Assembly (NCBI RefSeq): GCF_030705415.1
Contig: NZ_JAUZED010000020.1
Coordinates: forward strand, 1 to 41,905
DNA: 41,905 nucleotides
Source of the DNA: Curtobacterium sp. A7_M15
GTDB taxonomy: Bacteria; Actinomycetota; Actinomycetes; Actinomycetales; Microbacteriaceae
Reading direction: 5' to 3'
The translations under genes and the position numbers were made by a program. This document shows, one piece after another, positions 25,893-35,552 of the stretch (positions are counted from its first letter, which is position 1; each line of letters opens with the position of its first letter). The notes under the pieces are model-generated. The model did no database searches. It had not been told where the DNA came from and saw only the letters and a program-made list of their open reading frames with translations.

Positions 25893-28433
25893 CTACCCCT
25901 TGATCGCGATGTTCACGAGCTTCGGCGCCCGCACGATCACCTTCACGATCTCGCGATCCCCGATGTACCGCTGCACGTTGGCCGAAGCCCGCGCGAGCGC
26001 CTCGAGCTCCGCGGGGTCGATCGACTTCGACACCTCGAACGAGTCCCGGACCTTGCCGTTGACCTGCACGACCGCGGTGAGCGACTCCTGCACGAGCAGC
26101 GTCGGATCGGCCTTCCGCCAACCGTACGTGGCGACGGTCGCCTCGTAGCCCAGCTTCTCCCACATTTCCTCGCCGGTGTACGGCGCGAAGACGCTCAGGC
26201 CGAGCGCGATGGTCTCGACGGCCTCACGGACGGCGGGGTCCCCCGCGCCCGGACCGTTGTCGATCGCCTTGCGGGTGACGTTCACGAGGTCCATGAGCCG
26301 CGCGATCACGACGTTGAACTTGAACGACTCCATCATCCCCGGCGCATCGGCCAGGAACCGGTGGGTGACCTGGCGCAGCGCCCGGTCGCCGTCCGCCCAG
26401 ACGACGTCGGGCGACGACGTGACGTCGAGCGCCAGCCGGTAGGCACGAGCGAGGAAGCGGGCCGAGGCGGACGGCGAGACGTCCTCCCAGTTGATGTCGT
26501 CCTCCGGCGGGCCGGCGAAGCCCATCACCAGGCGGATGGCGTCGACACCGTTCGCGTCGAGCTCGTCACCGAGCGAGACCCCGCCCTTCGACTTCGACAT
26601 CTTCGAGCCGCCGGACAGCACCATGCCCTGGTTGAGCAGCGCCGAGAAGGGCTCGGTGAAGTCGAGGTAGCCGAGGTCGAACAGCACCTTGGTCACGAAC
26701 CGCGCGTACAGCAGGTGCAGGATCGCGTGCTCGATGCCGCCGATGTACTGGTCGACCGGCGCCCACTTGCGGGCGACCGCGGGGTCGAACGCCTGCGTGT
26801 CGTCGTTCGCCGCCAGGAAGCGCAGGAAGTACCACGACGAGTCGACGAACGTGTCCATCGTGTCGGTGTCGCGGAGCGCGGGAGTGCCGTCCACGGGGTT
26901 CGGCACGTTCACCCAGTCGGTGGCACCACCGAGCGGCGAGGTGCCCTTCGGCTTGAGGTCGAGTCCCTCGGTGTCGGGCAGGCGCACCGGCAGCTGGTCC
27001 AGCGGCACCGGGTGCTCGGAGCCGTCGGCGCCGTGGATGATCGGGATCGGGGTGCCCCAGAACCGCTGACGCGAGATGAGCCAGTCCCGCAGGCGGTAGG
27101 TCTTCGCGGCGCGACCGGTGCCGCGTTCCTCGAGGAGCGTGATGGCGGCGCTGATCGCGTGCTGCTTCGACATCCCGTCGAGCGGCCCGGAGTTGATCAT
27201 CCGCCCCTGGCCGGTGAGCGCCTCGCCGGTCGCGAACGGATCGAGTGACGGCAGTTCCGTGTCCTCGGTGATCACCGGGATCGCCCCGGTCACCGCGGCG
27301 TTCGTGTCGACGACCACGCGGACGGGCAGGTCGAACGCCCGCGCGAAGTCGAGGTCGCGCTGGTCGTGCGCGGGCACAGCCATGACCGCGCCGTGGCCGT
27401 AGTCGGCCAGCACGTAGTCGGCGGCCCAGATCGGCAGGCGCTCCCCCGTCAGCGGGTGGATCGCGAAGCGGCCGAGCGGCACGCCGGTCTTCGGGCGGTC
27501 GGCGTTCTGCCGGTCGATCTCCGACGTCTTCTGCGTGGCGACCAGGTACTCGTCGAACGCCGCACGAACGTCATCAGGAGCAGCGGAAACCAGCGAAGCG
27601 GCCAGGTCCGAGTCCGGCGCCACGACCAGGAACGTCACCCCGTGGATCGTGTCCGGACGGGTGGTGAACACCGTGACGGGCTCGTCGCGCCCCTCGATCA
27701 CGAAGTCGACGTCGGCGCCGACGGAACGGCCGATCCAGTTCCGCTGCTGCGCGATGACCTTCGCCGGCCACCGTCCCTCGAGCTGGTTGAGGTCGTCGAG
27801 CAGCCGGTCCGCGTACTCCGTGATCTTGAAGTACCACTGCGTCAGCTTCTTCTTGACGACGACGGCACCGGATCGGTCCGAGGTGCCGTCGGGCAGCACC
27901 TGCTCGTTCGCGAGCACGGTCTGGTCCACCGGGTCCCAGTTGACCCAGCTGTCCTTGCGGTACGCCAGGCCCTTCTCGTACATCTTGAGGAACAGCCACT
28001 GGTTCCACTTGTAGTACTCGGGGTCCGAGGTGTGGATCTCGGTGGTCCAGTCGAACGACGGCGCGTAGCGCTTGAACGACGCCTTCTGCTGCTCGATGTT
28101 CGCGTAGGTCCAGTCCTTGGGGTCGACCCCGCGCTTGATCGCCGCGTTCTCGGCCGGCAGCCCGAACGAGTCCCAGCCGATCGGGTGCAGCACGTTGAAG
28201 CCCTGCTGCCGCCAGTACCGCGCCACGAAGTCGCCGAGCGCCCAGTTCTCGGCGTGCCCCATGTGCAGGTCGCCGGACGGGTACGGGAACATCTCGAGGA
28301 TGTACTTCCGCGGACGCGTGTCGTCGAGGTCGGTCGTGAAGAGCCCGAGTTCCTCCCAGCGCGGCTGCCACTTCTCCTGCAGACGACGGAAGTCGTAGGC
28401 GTTCGGGTCCTCGGGGTACGGCTCGGTGGTCAC
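25893..28433 (-). CDS. leuS: Leucyl-tRNA synthetase
   Basis: 846-residue class I synthetase that charges tRNA-Leu. HIGH-type motif HMGH in [19 protein letters not shown] near residue 57; CP1 editing domain in the middle ([18 protein letters not shown]); KMSKS loop in [13 protein letters not shown]; anticodon-binding and C-terminal domains complete. GTG 28433, with GAGAG four bases before it, was chosen over in-frame starts up to 28514 because the conserved region begins just after. The upstream spacer holds a 17-bp direct repeat around a TTATAT hexamer. Confidence 0.97.
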   Translation of the reverse strand: MTTEPYPEDPNAYDFRRLQEKWQPRWEELGLFTTDLDDTRPRKYILEMFPYPSGDLHMGHAENWALGDFVARYWRQQGFNVLHPIGWDSFGLPAENAAIKRGVDPKDWTYANIEQQKASFKRYAPSFDWTTEIHTSDPEYYKWNQWLFLKMYEKGLAYRKDSWVNWDPVDQTVLANEQVLPDGTSDRSGAVVVKKKLTQWYFKITEYADRLLDDLNQLEGRWPAKVIAQQRNWIGRSVGADVDFVIEGRDEPVTVFTTRPDTIHGVTFLVVAPDSDLAASLVSAAPDDVRAAFDEYLVATQKTSEIDRQNADRPKTGVPLGRFAIHPLTGERLPIWAADYVLADYGHGAVMAVPAHDQRDLDFARAFDLPVRVVVDTNAAVTGAIPVITEDTELPSLDPFATGEALTGQGRMINSGPLDGMSKQHAISAAITLLEERGTGRAAKTYRLRDWLISRQRFWGTPIPIIHGADGSEHPVPLDQLPVRLPDTEGLDLKPKGTSPLGGATDWVNVPNPVDGTPALRDTDTMDTFVDSSWYFLRFLAANDDTQAFDPAVARKWAPVDQYIGGIEHAILHLLYARFVTKVLFDLGYLDFTEPFSALLNQGMVLSGGSKMSKSKGGVSLGDELDANGVDAIRLVMGFAGPPEDDINWEDVSPSASARFLARAYRLALDVTSSPDVVWADGDRALRQVTHRFLADAPGMMESFKFNVVIARLMDLVNVTRKAIDNGPGAGDPAVREAVETIALGLSVFAPYTGEEMWEKLGYEATVATYGWRKADPTLLVQESLTAVVQVNGKVRDSFEVSKSIDPAELEALARASANVQRYIGDREIVKVIVRAPKLVNIAIKG

Positions 28434-28449
28434 GGAACTCTCATTCAGT

Positions 28450-28521
28450 CTGGAGGCACGGATCACGTCCGTCGGACGCGCTCCGGTCATCAAGGATATA
28501 AGGCCTGGAGGCACGGATCAC
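28450..28521. repeat. 17-bp direct repeat flanking the probable leuS promoter
   Basis: CTGGAGGCACGGATCAC occurs perfectly at 28450-28466 and 28505-28521, 55 bases apart. Between them lies the AT-rich ATATAA (minus TTATAT, 28497-28502), the best -10 candidate for leuS. The repeat contains the GGAGGCRCGG core seen in other spacers. An operator pair or a local duplication are both possible. Confidence 0.6.
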
Positions 28522-28558
28522 CGCACCGACGTGGCCCCACTGCCGACAGGTGGTTGGC

Positions 28559-30247
28559 TCAGACCGCCGCGAGCCGCCCGTCGCGCATCCGCAGCGTCCG
28601 GTCGACGAGGTCCGCCGGCACCGGCACGTGCGACACGATGACGACCGTCCTGCCGTCCTGTCGCGCCGCCCCGACCAGGTCGCGCAGCACGGCGTCGCCC
28701 AGGTCCGGGTCGATGTCGGCCGTCGGCTCGTCGAGCACGAGCACCGGGAAGGCGTGCAGGAGTGCCCGGGCGAGCGCGAGACGATGCGCCTGCCCGCCCG
28801 ACACGAGCGCGCCGCGCTCCCCCACGCCGGCGTCGAGCCCACCGCGCCGGTCCACCCACGCCGCGAGCCCGACCCGGTCGAGCACCGCGAGCAGGTCCGC
28901 GTCGGTCGCGGTGTCCCGGGCGAACAGCAGGTTCTGCCGCACCGACTGGTCGAACACGAACGGGTCCTGCTCGATCAGCCCGACGCGGGCACGGACGGCA
29001 TCGGGGTGCATGTCCTTCGCCTCGACGCCGTCGAGGGTGTACGAGCCCTCGTGGTCGACGAACCGCACGAGTGCGTCCACGAGCGTCGACTTGCCCGCGC
29101 CGCTCGGGCCCTCGAGGACGACGACCTCGCCGGGGTGGAGGTCCAGCGACACGCGGTCGACCGCGGCGACCTCGGCTCCGGGCCAGCGCACCGACAGGTC
29201 CCGGAGCGAGACTGCGACGGGCCCGTCGACGACGAGCGTGGCGGGATCCGCGTCCGCCTCCGGCTCGGCAACGATGCCCGCCGGCACTCCTGCCGGGACG
29301 ACCCGCTCCACCCGGTCGGCCGCGGCGCGGACCCGGCGCAGCGTCAGTACCGCGAGCGGGACCCCGCCGACGACCTCGAACAGGGCGAGCGGCACGAACA
29401 CCGCGAGGGCCCAGAGCGGTCCGTCGAGCGCGCCGGTGACGACCGCGGGCGCCCCGACGGCCAGGATCCCGACGACCGCGCCCCCGCCGACGAGACCGAC
29501 CAGGGCACCCACGAGCGACTCGACCGTCCCCCGGCGCCGCACCGCCGCGGTCACACCGGCGTCGAGCCGGGCGATGTGGTCGAGCCGTTCGTCGAGCATG
29601 CCGTACGCCGCGAAGACGTCGAGGGTCCGGACCGTGTCGAGCACGAGGTCGGCGACGTGGCCGCGATCGGCCGCGGTCTGCGCGTCGGACCGCCGTGCGA
29701 TCGAGAGCGTCACGACGGACCCGAGCAGCGCGGCGACGGCGAGGGCGACGAGCAGCACGAGGGCCGCCGGCACCGACACGAGGGCGACGGCGACGACCGA
29801 GAGCAGCGCGGCCACCCCGGCCGAGACGAGCGGGCCGACGACCCGGATGGGCAGGTCCTGCAGCCGGTCGGTGTCCGTCACGAGCCGCGTGAGGAGGTCG
29901 CCTCGACCCGTTGACCCCAGTCCGGCGGGAGCGACCGACGACAGCCGGCGGTACATCTCGGTGCGCACGACCGCGAGCTGCCGGAACGAGGCGTCGTGCC
30001 CGGCGAGGCGGTCGACGTAGCGCAGTGCCGCGCGACCGAGGGCGAACGCGCGCACGCCCACCATCACGAGCGTCAGGTACAGGATCGGCGGGTGCTCGGC
30101 AGCGCGCGTGATGAGGTAGCCGCTCGCGGCGAGGAGCGCGACGGCGCAGACCGCACTGAGCGCACCGGCGGCGACCGCCTTCGCCCAACCGGCCCCGTGC
30201 GGCATCGCGAGCCGGAGGACGGAGGCGGGTCGCGCCTCCCGGGTCAT
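28559..30247 (-). CDS. cydC: ABC exporter subunit CydC for cytochrome bd assembly
   Basis: 562 residues: six-helix membrane domain (about 20-300) fused to an ATPase. Walker A GPSGAGKST, signature variant VSGGQAHR, Walker B VLVLDEPTADID, switch His in VIVSHVPVP. With CydD it forms the heterodimer needed for haem insertion into cytochrome bd (reported to export cysteine/glutathione or bind haem). ATG overlaps the cydD stop by 4 bases. Last gene of cydABDC. Confidence 0.93.
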   Translation of the reverse strand: MTREARPASVLRLAMPHGAGWAKAVAAGALSAVCAVALLAASGYLITRAAEHPPILYLTLVMVGVRAFALGRAALRYVDRLAGHDASFRQLAVVRTEMYRRLSSVAPAGLGSTGRGDLLTRLVTDTDRLQDLPIRVVGPLVSAGVAALLSVVAVALVSVPAALVLLVALAVAALLGSVVTLSIARRSDAQTAADRGHVADLVLDTVRTLDVFAAYGMLDERLDHIARLDAGVTAAVRRRGTVESLVGALVGLVGGGAVVGILAVGAPAVVTGALDGPLWALAVFVPLALFEVVGGVPLAVLTLRRVRAAADRVERVVPAGVPAGIVAEPEADADPATLVVDGPVAVSLRDLSVRWPGAEVAAVDRVSLDLHPGEVVVLEGPSGAGKSTLVDALVRFVDHEGSYTLDGVEAKDMHPDAVRARVGLIEQDPFVFDQSVRQNLLFARDTATDADLLAVLDRVGLAAWVDRRGGLDAGVGERGALVSGGQAHRLALARALLHAFPVLVLDEPTADIDPDLGDAVLRDLVGAARQDGRTVVIVSHVPVPADLVDRTLRMRDGRLAAV

Positions 30248-31890
30248 GCCCGCACCCCGTCCACCTGGGTGACCGTGACCGTGCCGCCCGGGTGGACGTC
30301 GACGCGGACGTCCGCCTCCCGGACGACCGCTGGTCGGTGGCTCGCGACGACGACGACGGCGCCGTCGTCGGCGAGCCGGCGGAGCGTCGAGACGACGTGC
30401 GCCTCGGCGTCGGCGTCCAGCGCGGACGTCGGTTCGTCGAGCAGGACGAGCCGCGACCCGGAGCGCCGCGCCCGGTACAGCGCCCGCGCCACCGCGACGC
30501 GCTGCGCCTGGCCGCCGGACAGGCCGCTGCCGCCGGAACCGACCTGGAGGCGCGGGTCGAGTCCCAGCCCCGCCTCGCCGAGGGCGGCGCGGACCGCCGG
30601 TTCGTCGGGGGTCGCGCTGAGCGCGACGTTCTCGGCGATCGTGCCGCGGACGAGACGGGGGCGCTGGTCGGCCCAGGTCGTGCGCTCGGCGACCGTGCTG
30701 GCGTGGCCCGGTACGGTCACGGCACCGTCGTGGGGCAGCTCGCCGCGGATCGCGGCGATGAGGCTGGACTTGCCGGAGCCGCTGGGGCCGGCGAGGACGA
30801 CGACCGTGCCCGGTCCGGCGGTGAGGTCGAGCGGTCCGATCACGACGTCCGGGCGGCGGACCGTGACCCCGTCGAGCACCAGGTGGTCGGCGGCGGGGAC
30901 GGCGTCCGGCTCGTGCACCGGTGCCGTCGTGTCGTCCAGGACGTCGAGCACGGCGGTCGAGGCCTCGACGCCGTCCTGTGCCGCGTGGAAGTCGGCGCCG
31001 ACCTGGCGGATCGGGGCGAAGGCCTCGGGCGCGAGGACGAGCACGAACATCGCGGCGCCGAGCCCGAGCGAGCCGTCCACCAGCCGGATGCCGATCGACA
31101 CCGCGACCAGCGCGACGGACAGGCTCGCGGCGAGCTCGAGCGCGAACCCGCTCACGAACGACAGGCGCAGCACCCCGACGGTGCCCCGGCGGTACTCGTC
31201 GGTGACCGTGGCGATGCGACCGACCTGACGCCGTGCGCGGCCGAAGACCTTGAGCGTCGCGAGACCCTCGACGGCCTCGGTGAACGCACCGCCGAGCCGC
31301 GCGAGGGCGTCCGACTGCTTCCGCTGGAGAGCCTGGGTCGCGAGGCCGATCAGGATCATGAACACCGGGATCACCGGCAGCGCGCAGAGCACGATGAGGC
31401 CGCTGGTCAGGTCGCCGAGCCCGATCGCGACGAGCAGCACCGGCGTCGCGACGGCGGTGAGTGCGAGTTGCGGCAGGTACCGGCCGAAGTAGGCGTCGAG
31501 GGCGTCGAGCCCGGGTCCGAGCGTGGTCGCGAAGGCCGCGCTCGAGCGCTCCGCGAGCCACGAGGGTCCGCGTTCGGCAGCGCGGGCCAGGACCGTCGCC
31601 CGCAGCTCGCTCTTCACCGTCGCCGCCGCACGTGCGGCGAGGTCGTCGGTGGCCCAGGCGGCCACGGCCCGGACGACGAACGCCGCACCGAGGAGCGCGA
31701 GCGTCGGGGTGAGGGCGTCCGGGACGCTGCCGTCACGGACGGCGTCCACGCCGAGGGTGACCGCGGCGGCGATCCCCCACGCGATCGCGATGGTGGCGAG
31801 CGTGCGGAGGAGGCCGGTGCCGGCGGCCGCGACGATGAAGCCGCGAGCCGTCCGCGACAGCCGCAGCAGGCGCGGGTCGAGCGGCTTCAC
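30244..31890 (-). CDS. cydD: ABC exporter subunit CydD for cytochrome bd assembly
   Basis: 548 residues, membrane domain then ATPase: Walker A GPSGSGKSS, signature LSGGQAQR, Walker B LVLLDEPTSALD, switch His in VVVASHRPAV. Partner of CydC. The GTG start 11 bases after the cydB stop has a purine-rich AGGCGG before it. A 17-base string in the coding sequence (30543-30559) is identical to one in the hrcA-dnaJ spacer. Confidence 0.93.
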   Translation of the reverse strand: MKPLDPRLLRLSRTARGFIVAAAGTGLLRTLATIAIAWGIAAAVTLGVDAVRDGSVPDALTPTLALLGAAFVVRAVAAWATDDLAARAAATVKSELRATVLARAAERGPSWLAERSSAAFATTLGPGLDALDAYFGRYLPQLALTAVATPVLLVAIGLGDLTSGLIVLCALPVIPVFMILIGLATQALQRKQSDALARLGGAFTEAVEGLATLKVFGRARRQVGRIATVTDEYRRGTVGVLRLSFVSGFALELAASLSVALVAVSIGIRLVDGSLGLGAAMFVLVLAPEAFAPIRQVGADFHAAQDGVEASTAVLDVLDDTTAPVHEPDAVPAADHLVLDGVTVRRPDVVIGPLDLTAGPGTVVVLAGPSGSGKSSLIAAIRGELPHDGAVTVPGHASTVAERTTWADQRPRLVRGTIAENVALSATPDEPAVRAALGEAGLGLDPRLQVGSGGSGLSGGQAQRVAVARALYRARRSGSRLVLLDEPTSALDADAEAHVVSTLRRLADDGAVVVVASHRPAVVREADVRVDVHPGGTVTVTQVDGVRA

Positions 31891-31901
31891 CGTCGCACCG
31901 C

Positions 31902-32906
31902 CTAGTGCGCTGCCTGGGTCACGTGGGCCCGGGACACGCGCTTGCGGAAGATCCAGTACGTCCACGCCTGGTAGGCGAACACCAGGGGCACGAAGATCAG
32001 CGCCACCCAGCTCATCACCGACAGCGTGTACGAGCCGCTCGAGGCGTTGTACACGTTCAGGCTGTTCGCCGGGTCGTTCGTCGCCGGCATCACGTCCGGG
32101 AAGATCGCGGTGAACATCGCGAGGACGATCGACGCGATGGTGACCGCCATGAGCGTGAAGGCCCGGCCCTCCTTGCCCCACGCGTTGCAGAGCACCGCGA
32201 GGACGAGGGCGAGTGCGGCGACCACCGACAGGACGATCGACGTCGGGGTCGACCGCACGAACGCCATCCAGACCAGGAACGCGGCACCGACGACGATCGT
32301 CAGGACGCCGGCCCGGGTCGCGAGGCGCTTCGCCCTCGCTCGGATCTCACCCTCGGTCTTGAGCGCCACGAAGACGACACCGTGCGTGAAGAAGACCAGG
32401 AGCGTCGCCACGCCGGTGAGCAGCGCGAAGGGGTTGAGCAGGTCGAACAGCGTGCCGGTGTAGTTGTGGCCGGCGTCCATGGGGATGCCCCGGACCACGT
32501 TGCCGAACGCGACGCCCCAGAGGAACGACGGCACGGCGCTGCCGACGATGATCATGAGGTCGAAACGGCGCTTCCACTCGAGGTGCTTGTTCTGGTGCCG
32601 GTACTCGAACGAGACGCCGCGGGCGATGAGCGCCGCGAGGATGAGCAGCAGCGCCAGGTAGAAGCCGGAGAACATCGTGGCGTACCACTCCGGGAACGCC
32701 GCGAACAGGCAGGCGCCCGCCACGATGACCCAGGTCTCGTTGAGGTCCCACACCGGGCCGATCGTGTTGATCAGGACCCGACGGTCGGTGTCGTCCTTGC
32801 CGAGGAACGGCAGGGACATGCCGACGCCGAAGTCGAATCCGTCGAGGACGAAGTAGCCGACGAAGAAGACGCCGACGATCGCGAACCAGAGAACGGGGAG
32901 ATCCAT
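31902..32906 (-). CDS. cydB: Cytochrome bd ubiquinol/menaquinol oxidase subunit II
   Basis: 334 residues with eight or nine membrane helices, opening with LPVLWFAIVGVFFVGYFVLDGFDFGVG, the family's N-terminal signature, and RVLINTIGPVWDLNETWVI soon after. Pairs with CydA in the membrane to reduce oxygen at high affinity without pumping protons. Lies 16 bases after cydA. Full length. Confidence 0.97.
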   Translation of the reverse strand: MDLPVLWFAIVGVFFVGYFVLDGFDFGVGMSLPFLGKDDTDRRVLINTIGPVWDLNETWVIVAGACLFAAFPEWYATMFSGFYLALLLILAALIARGVSFEYRHQNKHLEWKRRFDLMIIVGSAVPSFLWGVAFGNVVRGIPMDAGHNYTGTLFDLLNPFALLTGVATLLVFFTHGVVFVALKTEGEIRARAKRLATRAGVLTIVVGAAFLVWMAFVRSTPTSIVLSVVAALALVLAVLCNAWGKEGRAFTLMAVTIASIVLAMFTAIFPDVMPATNDPANSLNVYNASSGSYTLSVMSWVALIFVPLVFAYQAWTYWIFRKRVSRAHVTQAAH

Positions 32907-32922
32907 CAGACTGCGTCCATTC

Positions 32923-34335
32923 CTAGTACACCGTCACTTCGTGCTTGACCTCGCCGGTCTCCTCGTCGACCTCCGCCGGGGCGGCGGGGCCCTCTTGCGC
33001 GACCTTCTTGATGAGCCGGAACTCGACCACCGCCAGGGAGCCGTAGATGAGCGTGAACACGATGAGCGAGATGAGGACCTCGACCCCGGTGACGTTCGGC
33101 GAGACGCCGTCGCTCGTCTTGAGCAGCCCGAACACGAGCCACGGCTGGCGGCCCATCTCGGTGAAGATCCAGCCGACGATCATCGCGGCCATCGGCAGCG
33201 GGACCGTCCAGGTGGCGATGCGCCACACCCACCGCTTGGTCGGGAACCGGCCCTTGCGGGTCAGCCAGAGCCCGGCGAGCGAGACCATCACCGCGCCGAC
33301 CCCGAGGGCGATCATCCAGCGGAACGACCAGTAGGTCACCCAGATGATCGGCTTGTAGTCGCCGGGCCCGTAGACCTGCGAGTACTCGGCCTGCAGGTCG
33401 TTGATGCCCTCGACCGTGCCGTTGAAGGTGTGCGTGGAGAGGAACGAGAGCAGGTAGGGCACGCGGATGGAGAAGAGTTCGTGCACACCGTCCGGGGTGC
33501 CGAGCGTGAAGATCGAGAACGAGGCGTCCTTGCCCGTGGCGGTGTTGTACAGCGCCTCGGCAGCGGCCATCTTCATCGGCTGGGTATCGACCATCGTGAG
33601 GCCGAGCTGGTCGCCGGTGAGCACCGTGAGCGCCCCCGCGGCCAGCATCGTCCACATGCCGAACTTGAGCGCCGGCATCATCGTCTCGAGGTTCTGGTTG
33701 CGCGCCAGGTGGTAGGCGGCGACCGAGATGATCACCGCGGCGGCGACCATGAAGCACGCGAAGAGGGTGTGCGGGAAGGCGGCCAGCGCGACCTTGTTGC
33801 CGAGCACGGCCCAGATGTCCGTGAGCTCCGCGCGCCCCTTGGCCTCGTTCATGGAGAAGCCCACCGGGTGCTGCATGAACGCGTTCGCGGCGATGATGAA
33901 GTACGCCGACATGATCGTGCCGGCGCTGACGCACCAGATGCTCGCGAGGTGCAGGCCCTTCGGCAGGCGGTCCCACCCGAAGATCCAGATGCCGATGAAC
34001 GCCGCCTCGAAGAAGAACGCGAGGATGCCCTCGAGCGCGAGCGGGGCACCGAACACGTCACCGACGAACCGGGAGTAGTTCGACCAGTTCATGCCGAACT
34101 GGAACTCCTGCACGATCCCCGTCACGACGCCCATCGCGAAGTTGATGAGGAAGATGCGCCCGAAGAACCGGGTCAGCTGGAGGTAGTGCGCGCGCCCCGT
34201 CCGGTACCAGGTCGTCTGGAACACGGCCACGACGACGGCCATGCCGATCGTCAACGGGACGAAGAGGAAGTGGTAGATCGTCGTCAGACCGAACTGCCAC
34301 CGCGACAGGAGGAGCGGATCGAGGATGTCGTTCAT
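32923..34335 (-). CDS. cydA: Cytochrome bd oxidase subunit I
   Basis: 470 residues, holds haems b558, b595 and d. Early His in TTIYHFLFVPLTIGMAVV, ligand His/Glu region ALEGILAFFFEAAFIGIWIFGWDRLPKGLHL, PHTLFACF, and the diagnostic GRQPW preceding the last helices. The Q-loop is the short type seen in Gram-positive bacteria. First gene of cydABDC, with a 90-base leader and a good promoter upstream; expected to rise under low oxygen. Confidence 0.97.
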   Translation of the reverse strand: MNDILDPLLLSRWQFGLTTIYHFLFVPLTIGMAVVVAVFQTTWYRTGRAHYLQLTRFFGRIFLINFAMGVVTGIVQEFQFGMNWSNYSRFVGDVFGAPLALEGILAFFFEAAFIGIWIFGWDRLPKGLHLASIWCVSAGTIMSAYFIIAANAFMQHPVGFSMNEAKGRAELTDIWAVLGNKVALAAFPHTLFACFMVAAAVIISVAAYHLARNQNLETMMPALKFGMWTMLAAGALTVLTGDQLGLTMVDTQPMKMAAAEALYNTATGKDASFSIFTLGTPDGVHELFSIRVPYLLSFLSTHTFNGTVEGINDLQAEYSQVYGPGDYKPIIWVTYWSFRWMIALGVGAVMVSLAGLWLTRKGRFPTKRWVWRIATWTVPLPMAAMIVGWIFTEMGRQPWLVFGLLKTSDGVSPNVTGVEVLISLIVFTLIYGSLAVVEFRLIKKVAQEGPAAPAEVDEETGEVKHEVTVY

Positions 34336-34433
34336 GCGGCGTTTCCGAGCCGGTTCGCCGCGCGCTGTTGGTGCACGTCAGTTGCTTCCTGTGGAGGGGA
34401 ACTTCTGCTGTCACTGGCCGTTGGGACACCATC

Positions 34434-34463
34434 ACGTTACCTCCCGGACACACGGTTCGACAA
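34434..34463 (-). promoter_or_regulatory. cydABDC promoter
   Basis: Minus strand: TTGTCG (34463-34458), 18 bases, TAACGT (34439-34434). Leader to the cydA ATG is about 90 bases. Confidence 0.65.
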
Positions 34464-34479
34464 GTTGTAGAACCCTCAG

Positions 34480-34537
34480 TGCACGAATGTGCAGGAGAAC
34501 TGCACGGCACAACCGTGCGGAACAACGGTGCGCACGG
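34480..34537. promoter_or_regulatory. Dyads upstream of the cyd promoter
   Basis: TGCAC-GAAT-GTGCA (34480-34493) starts 17 bases upstream of the -35, and CCGTGCG - 11 bases - CGCACGG (34513-34537) lies farther out. Position fits an activator or redox-responsive regulator. Neither dyad is a convincing Rex or CRP site. Confidence 0.45.
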
Positions 34538-34563
34538 CAGCGCGGACTGCAGCGCTGGAAACG

Positions 34564-34602
34564 ACGACAGGTGCCGGGCTGTTGCCCGACACCTGTCGTT
34601 TT
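34564..34602. terminator. Terminator of the osmoprotectant operon
   Basis: A 16-position stem with one mismatch (34564-34579 with 34584-34599) and a TGTT loop, starting 17 bases past the proX-like stop. TTTT follows on the plus strand and a shorter TTT on the minus strand, so it may work in both directions. It isolates the operon from cydA. Confidence 0.85.
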
Positions 34603-34616
34603 GTGCTGATCGGCCG

Positions 34617-35552
34617 TTACAGCAGGTCGTTGTCCTGCAGGAACGCCTTCGCGACCGAGGCCGCCGACTTCTGGTCGACCGAGTTCTGACGGTTGAGCTC
34701 GATGAGCGCGTCGGTCGTGAGGAGCTTGTTCACCTTCTCGATGGCGTCGGCCGCCTTCGAGTCGAGGTCCTTCGACACGATCGGGGTCACGTTGTTCGCC
34801 GGCACGAGGTGCTTGGGGTCCTCGAGCGTGACCAGCTTCTCGGTCTTGATCGAGGCGCTGGCGGAGTAGATGTCCGCGACCTGCGAGTCACCGTCCTGGA
34901 TGGCCTTGATCGTCAGGGGGCCACCGGAGTCGTTCTGCTGGTTGACCTCGCCGGTGATGCCGTACTTCTCCTTGAGCCCCTTCGGACCGTACGCGGCCGT
35001 CGCGAACTCGGGGTTGGCGGCGATCGAGATCGTCCCGCCGATCTTCGAGAGGTCGGCGATCGACTTCAGGCCGTACTTGTCCGCGGTCGCCTGCGTCACC
35101 GTGTAGGTGTCGGCGTCCGAGGCGTCGGCCGACGGCAGCGCCTTGACGTCCGACGGCAGCGCCGAGTCCAGCGCGTTGTTGATGCCGTCCGTGGTGGTCT
35201 CGGTCGTGGTGGACTTGCCGTCCTCCTGCAGGAGGAAGTTCAGCAGGTTGCCGTTGTACTCCGGGAAGACGTTGATGCTCCCCTTCGCGACCTCGGGCCA
35301 GTACGCCTTGCGCTGACCGATGTTGAGCTTCTTCGTGACGGTGAAGCCCTCGTGCTCGAGCTCCTGCGCGTAGAGCTCCGCGATGATCTCGTTCGACGGG
35401 TACGCCTGCGAGCCGACGACGATGGTCTTGGAGTCCCCGCCGCCGGAGCCGGACGAGAGCGGGTCGCTCGACGAGCAGCCCGCGAGGGCGATGGCGGCCG
35501 CGGACGCGACGGCGATGGTCGCGGCGAGACGCCGGGTCGTTGCTGTGATCAC
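34617..35552 (-). CDS. Osmoprotectant ABC transporter substrate-binding lipoprotein
   Basis: 311 residues. Signal peptide with lipobox IALAGC (lipidated Cys26), then a Ser/Gly linker and an OpuAC/ProX-type binding domain (KTIVVGSQAYPSNEIIAELYAQELEHEG, PEYNGNLLNFLLQ). Anchored outside the membrane to capture betaine, carnitine, choline or similar compounds. GTG start overlaps the permease stop by 4 bases (GTGA), with AAGGA upstream. Ligand not predictable; a close match is OpuCC/OsmF. Confidence 0.92.
   Translation of the reverse strand: MITATTRRLAATIAVASAAAIALAGCSSSDPLSSGSGGGDSKTIVVGSQAYPSNEIIAELYAQELEHEGFTVTKKLNIGQRKAYWPEVAKGSINVFPEYNGNLLNFLLQEDGKSTTTETTTDGINNALDSALPSDVKALPSADASDADTYTVTQATADKYGLKSIADLSKIGGTISIAANPEFATAAYGPKGLKEKYGITGEVNQQNDSGGPLTIKAIQDGDSQVADIYSASASIKTEKLVTLEDPKHLVPANNVTPIVSKDLDSKAADAIEKVNKLLTTDALIELNRQNSVDQKSAASVAKAFLQDNDLL

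Noticed and set aside
28434..28558. T-box riboswitch upstream of leuS
   Set aside because: No T-box core (AGGGUGG-like) or specifier hairpin, and the spacer is too short.
34480..34493. Rex operator at cydABDC
   Set aside because: The dyad lacks the TTGTG/CACAA ends and spacing of known Rex sites; left as an unassigned dyad.
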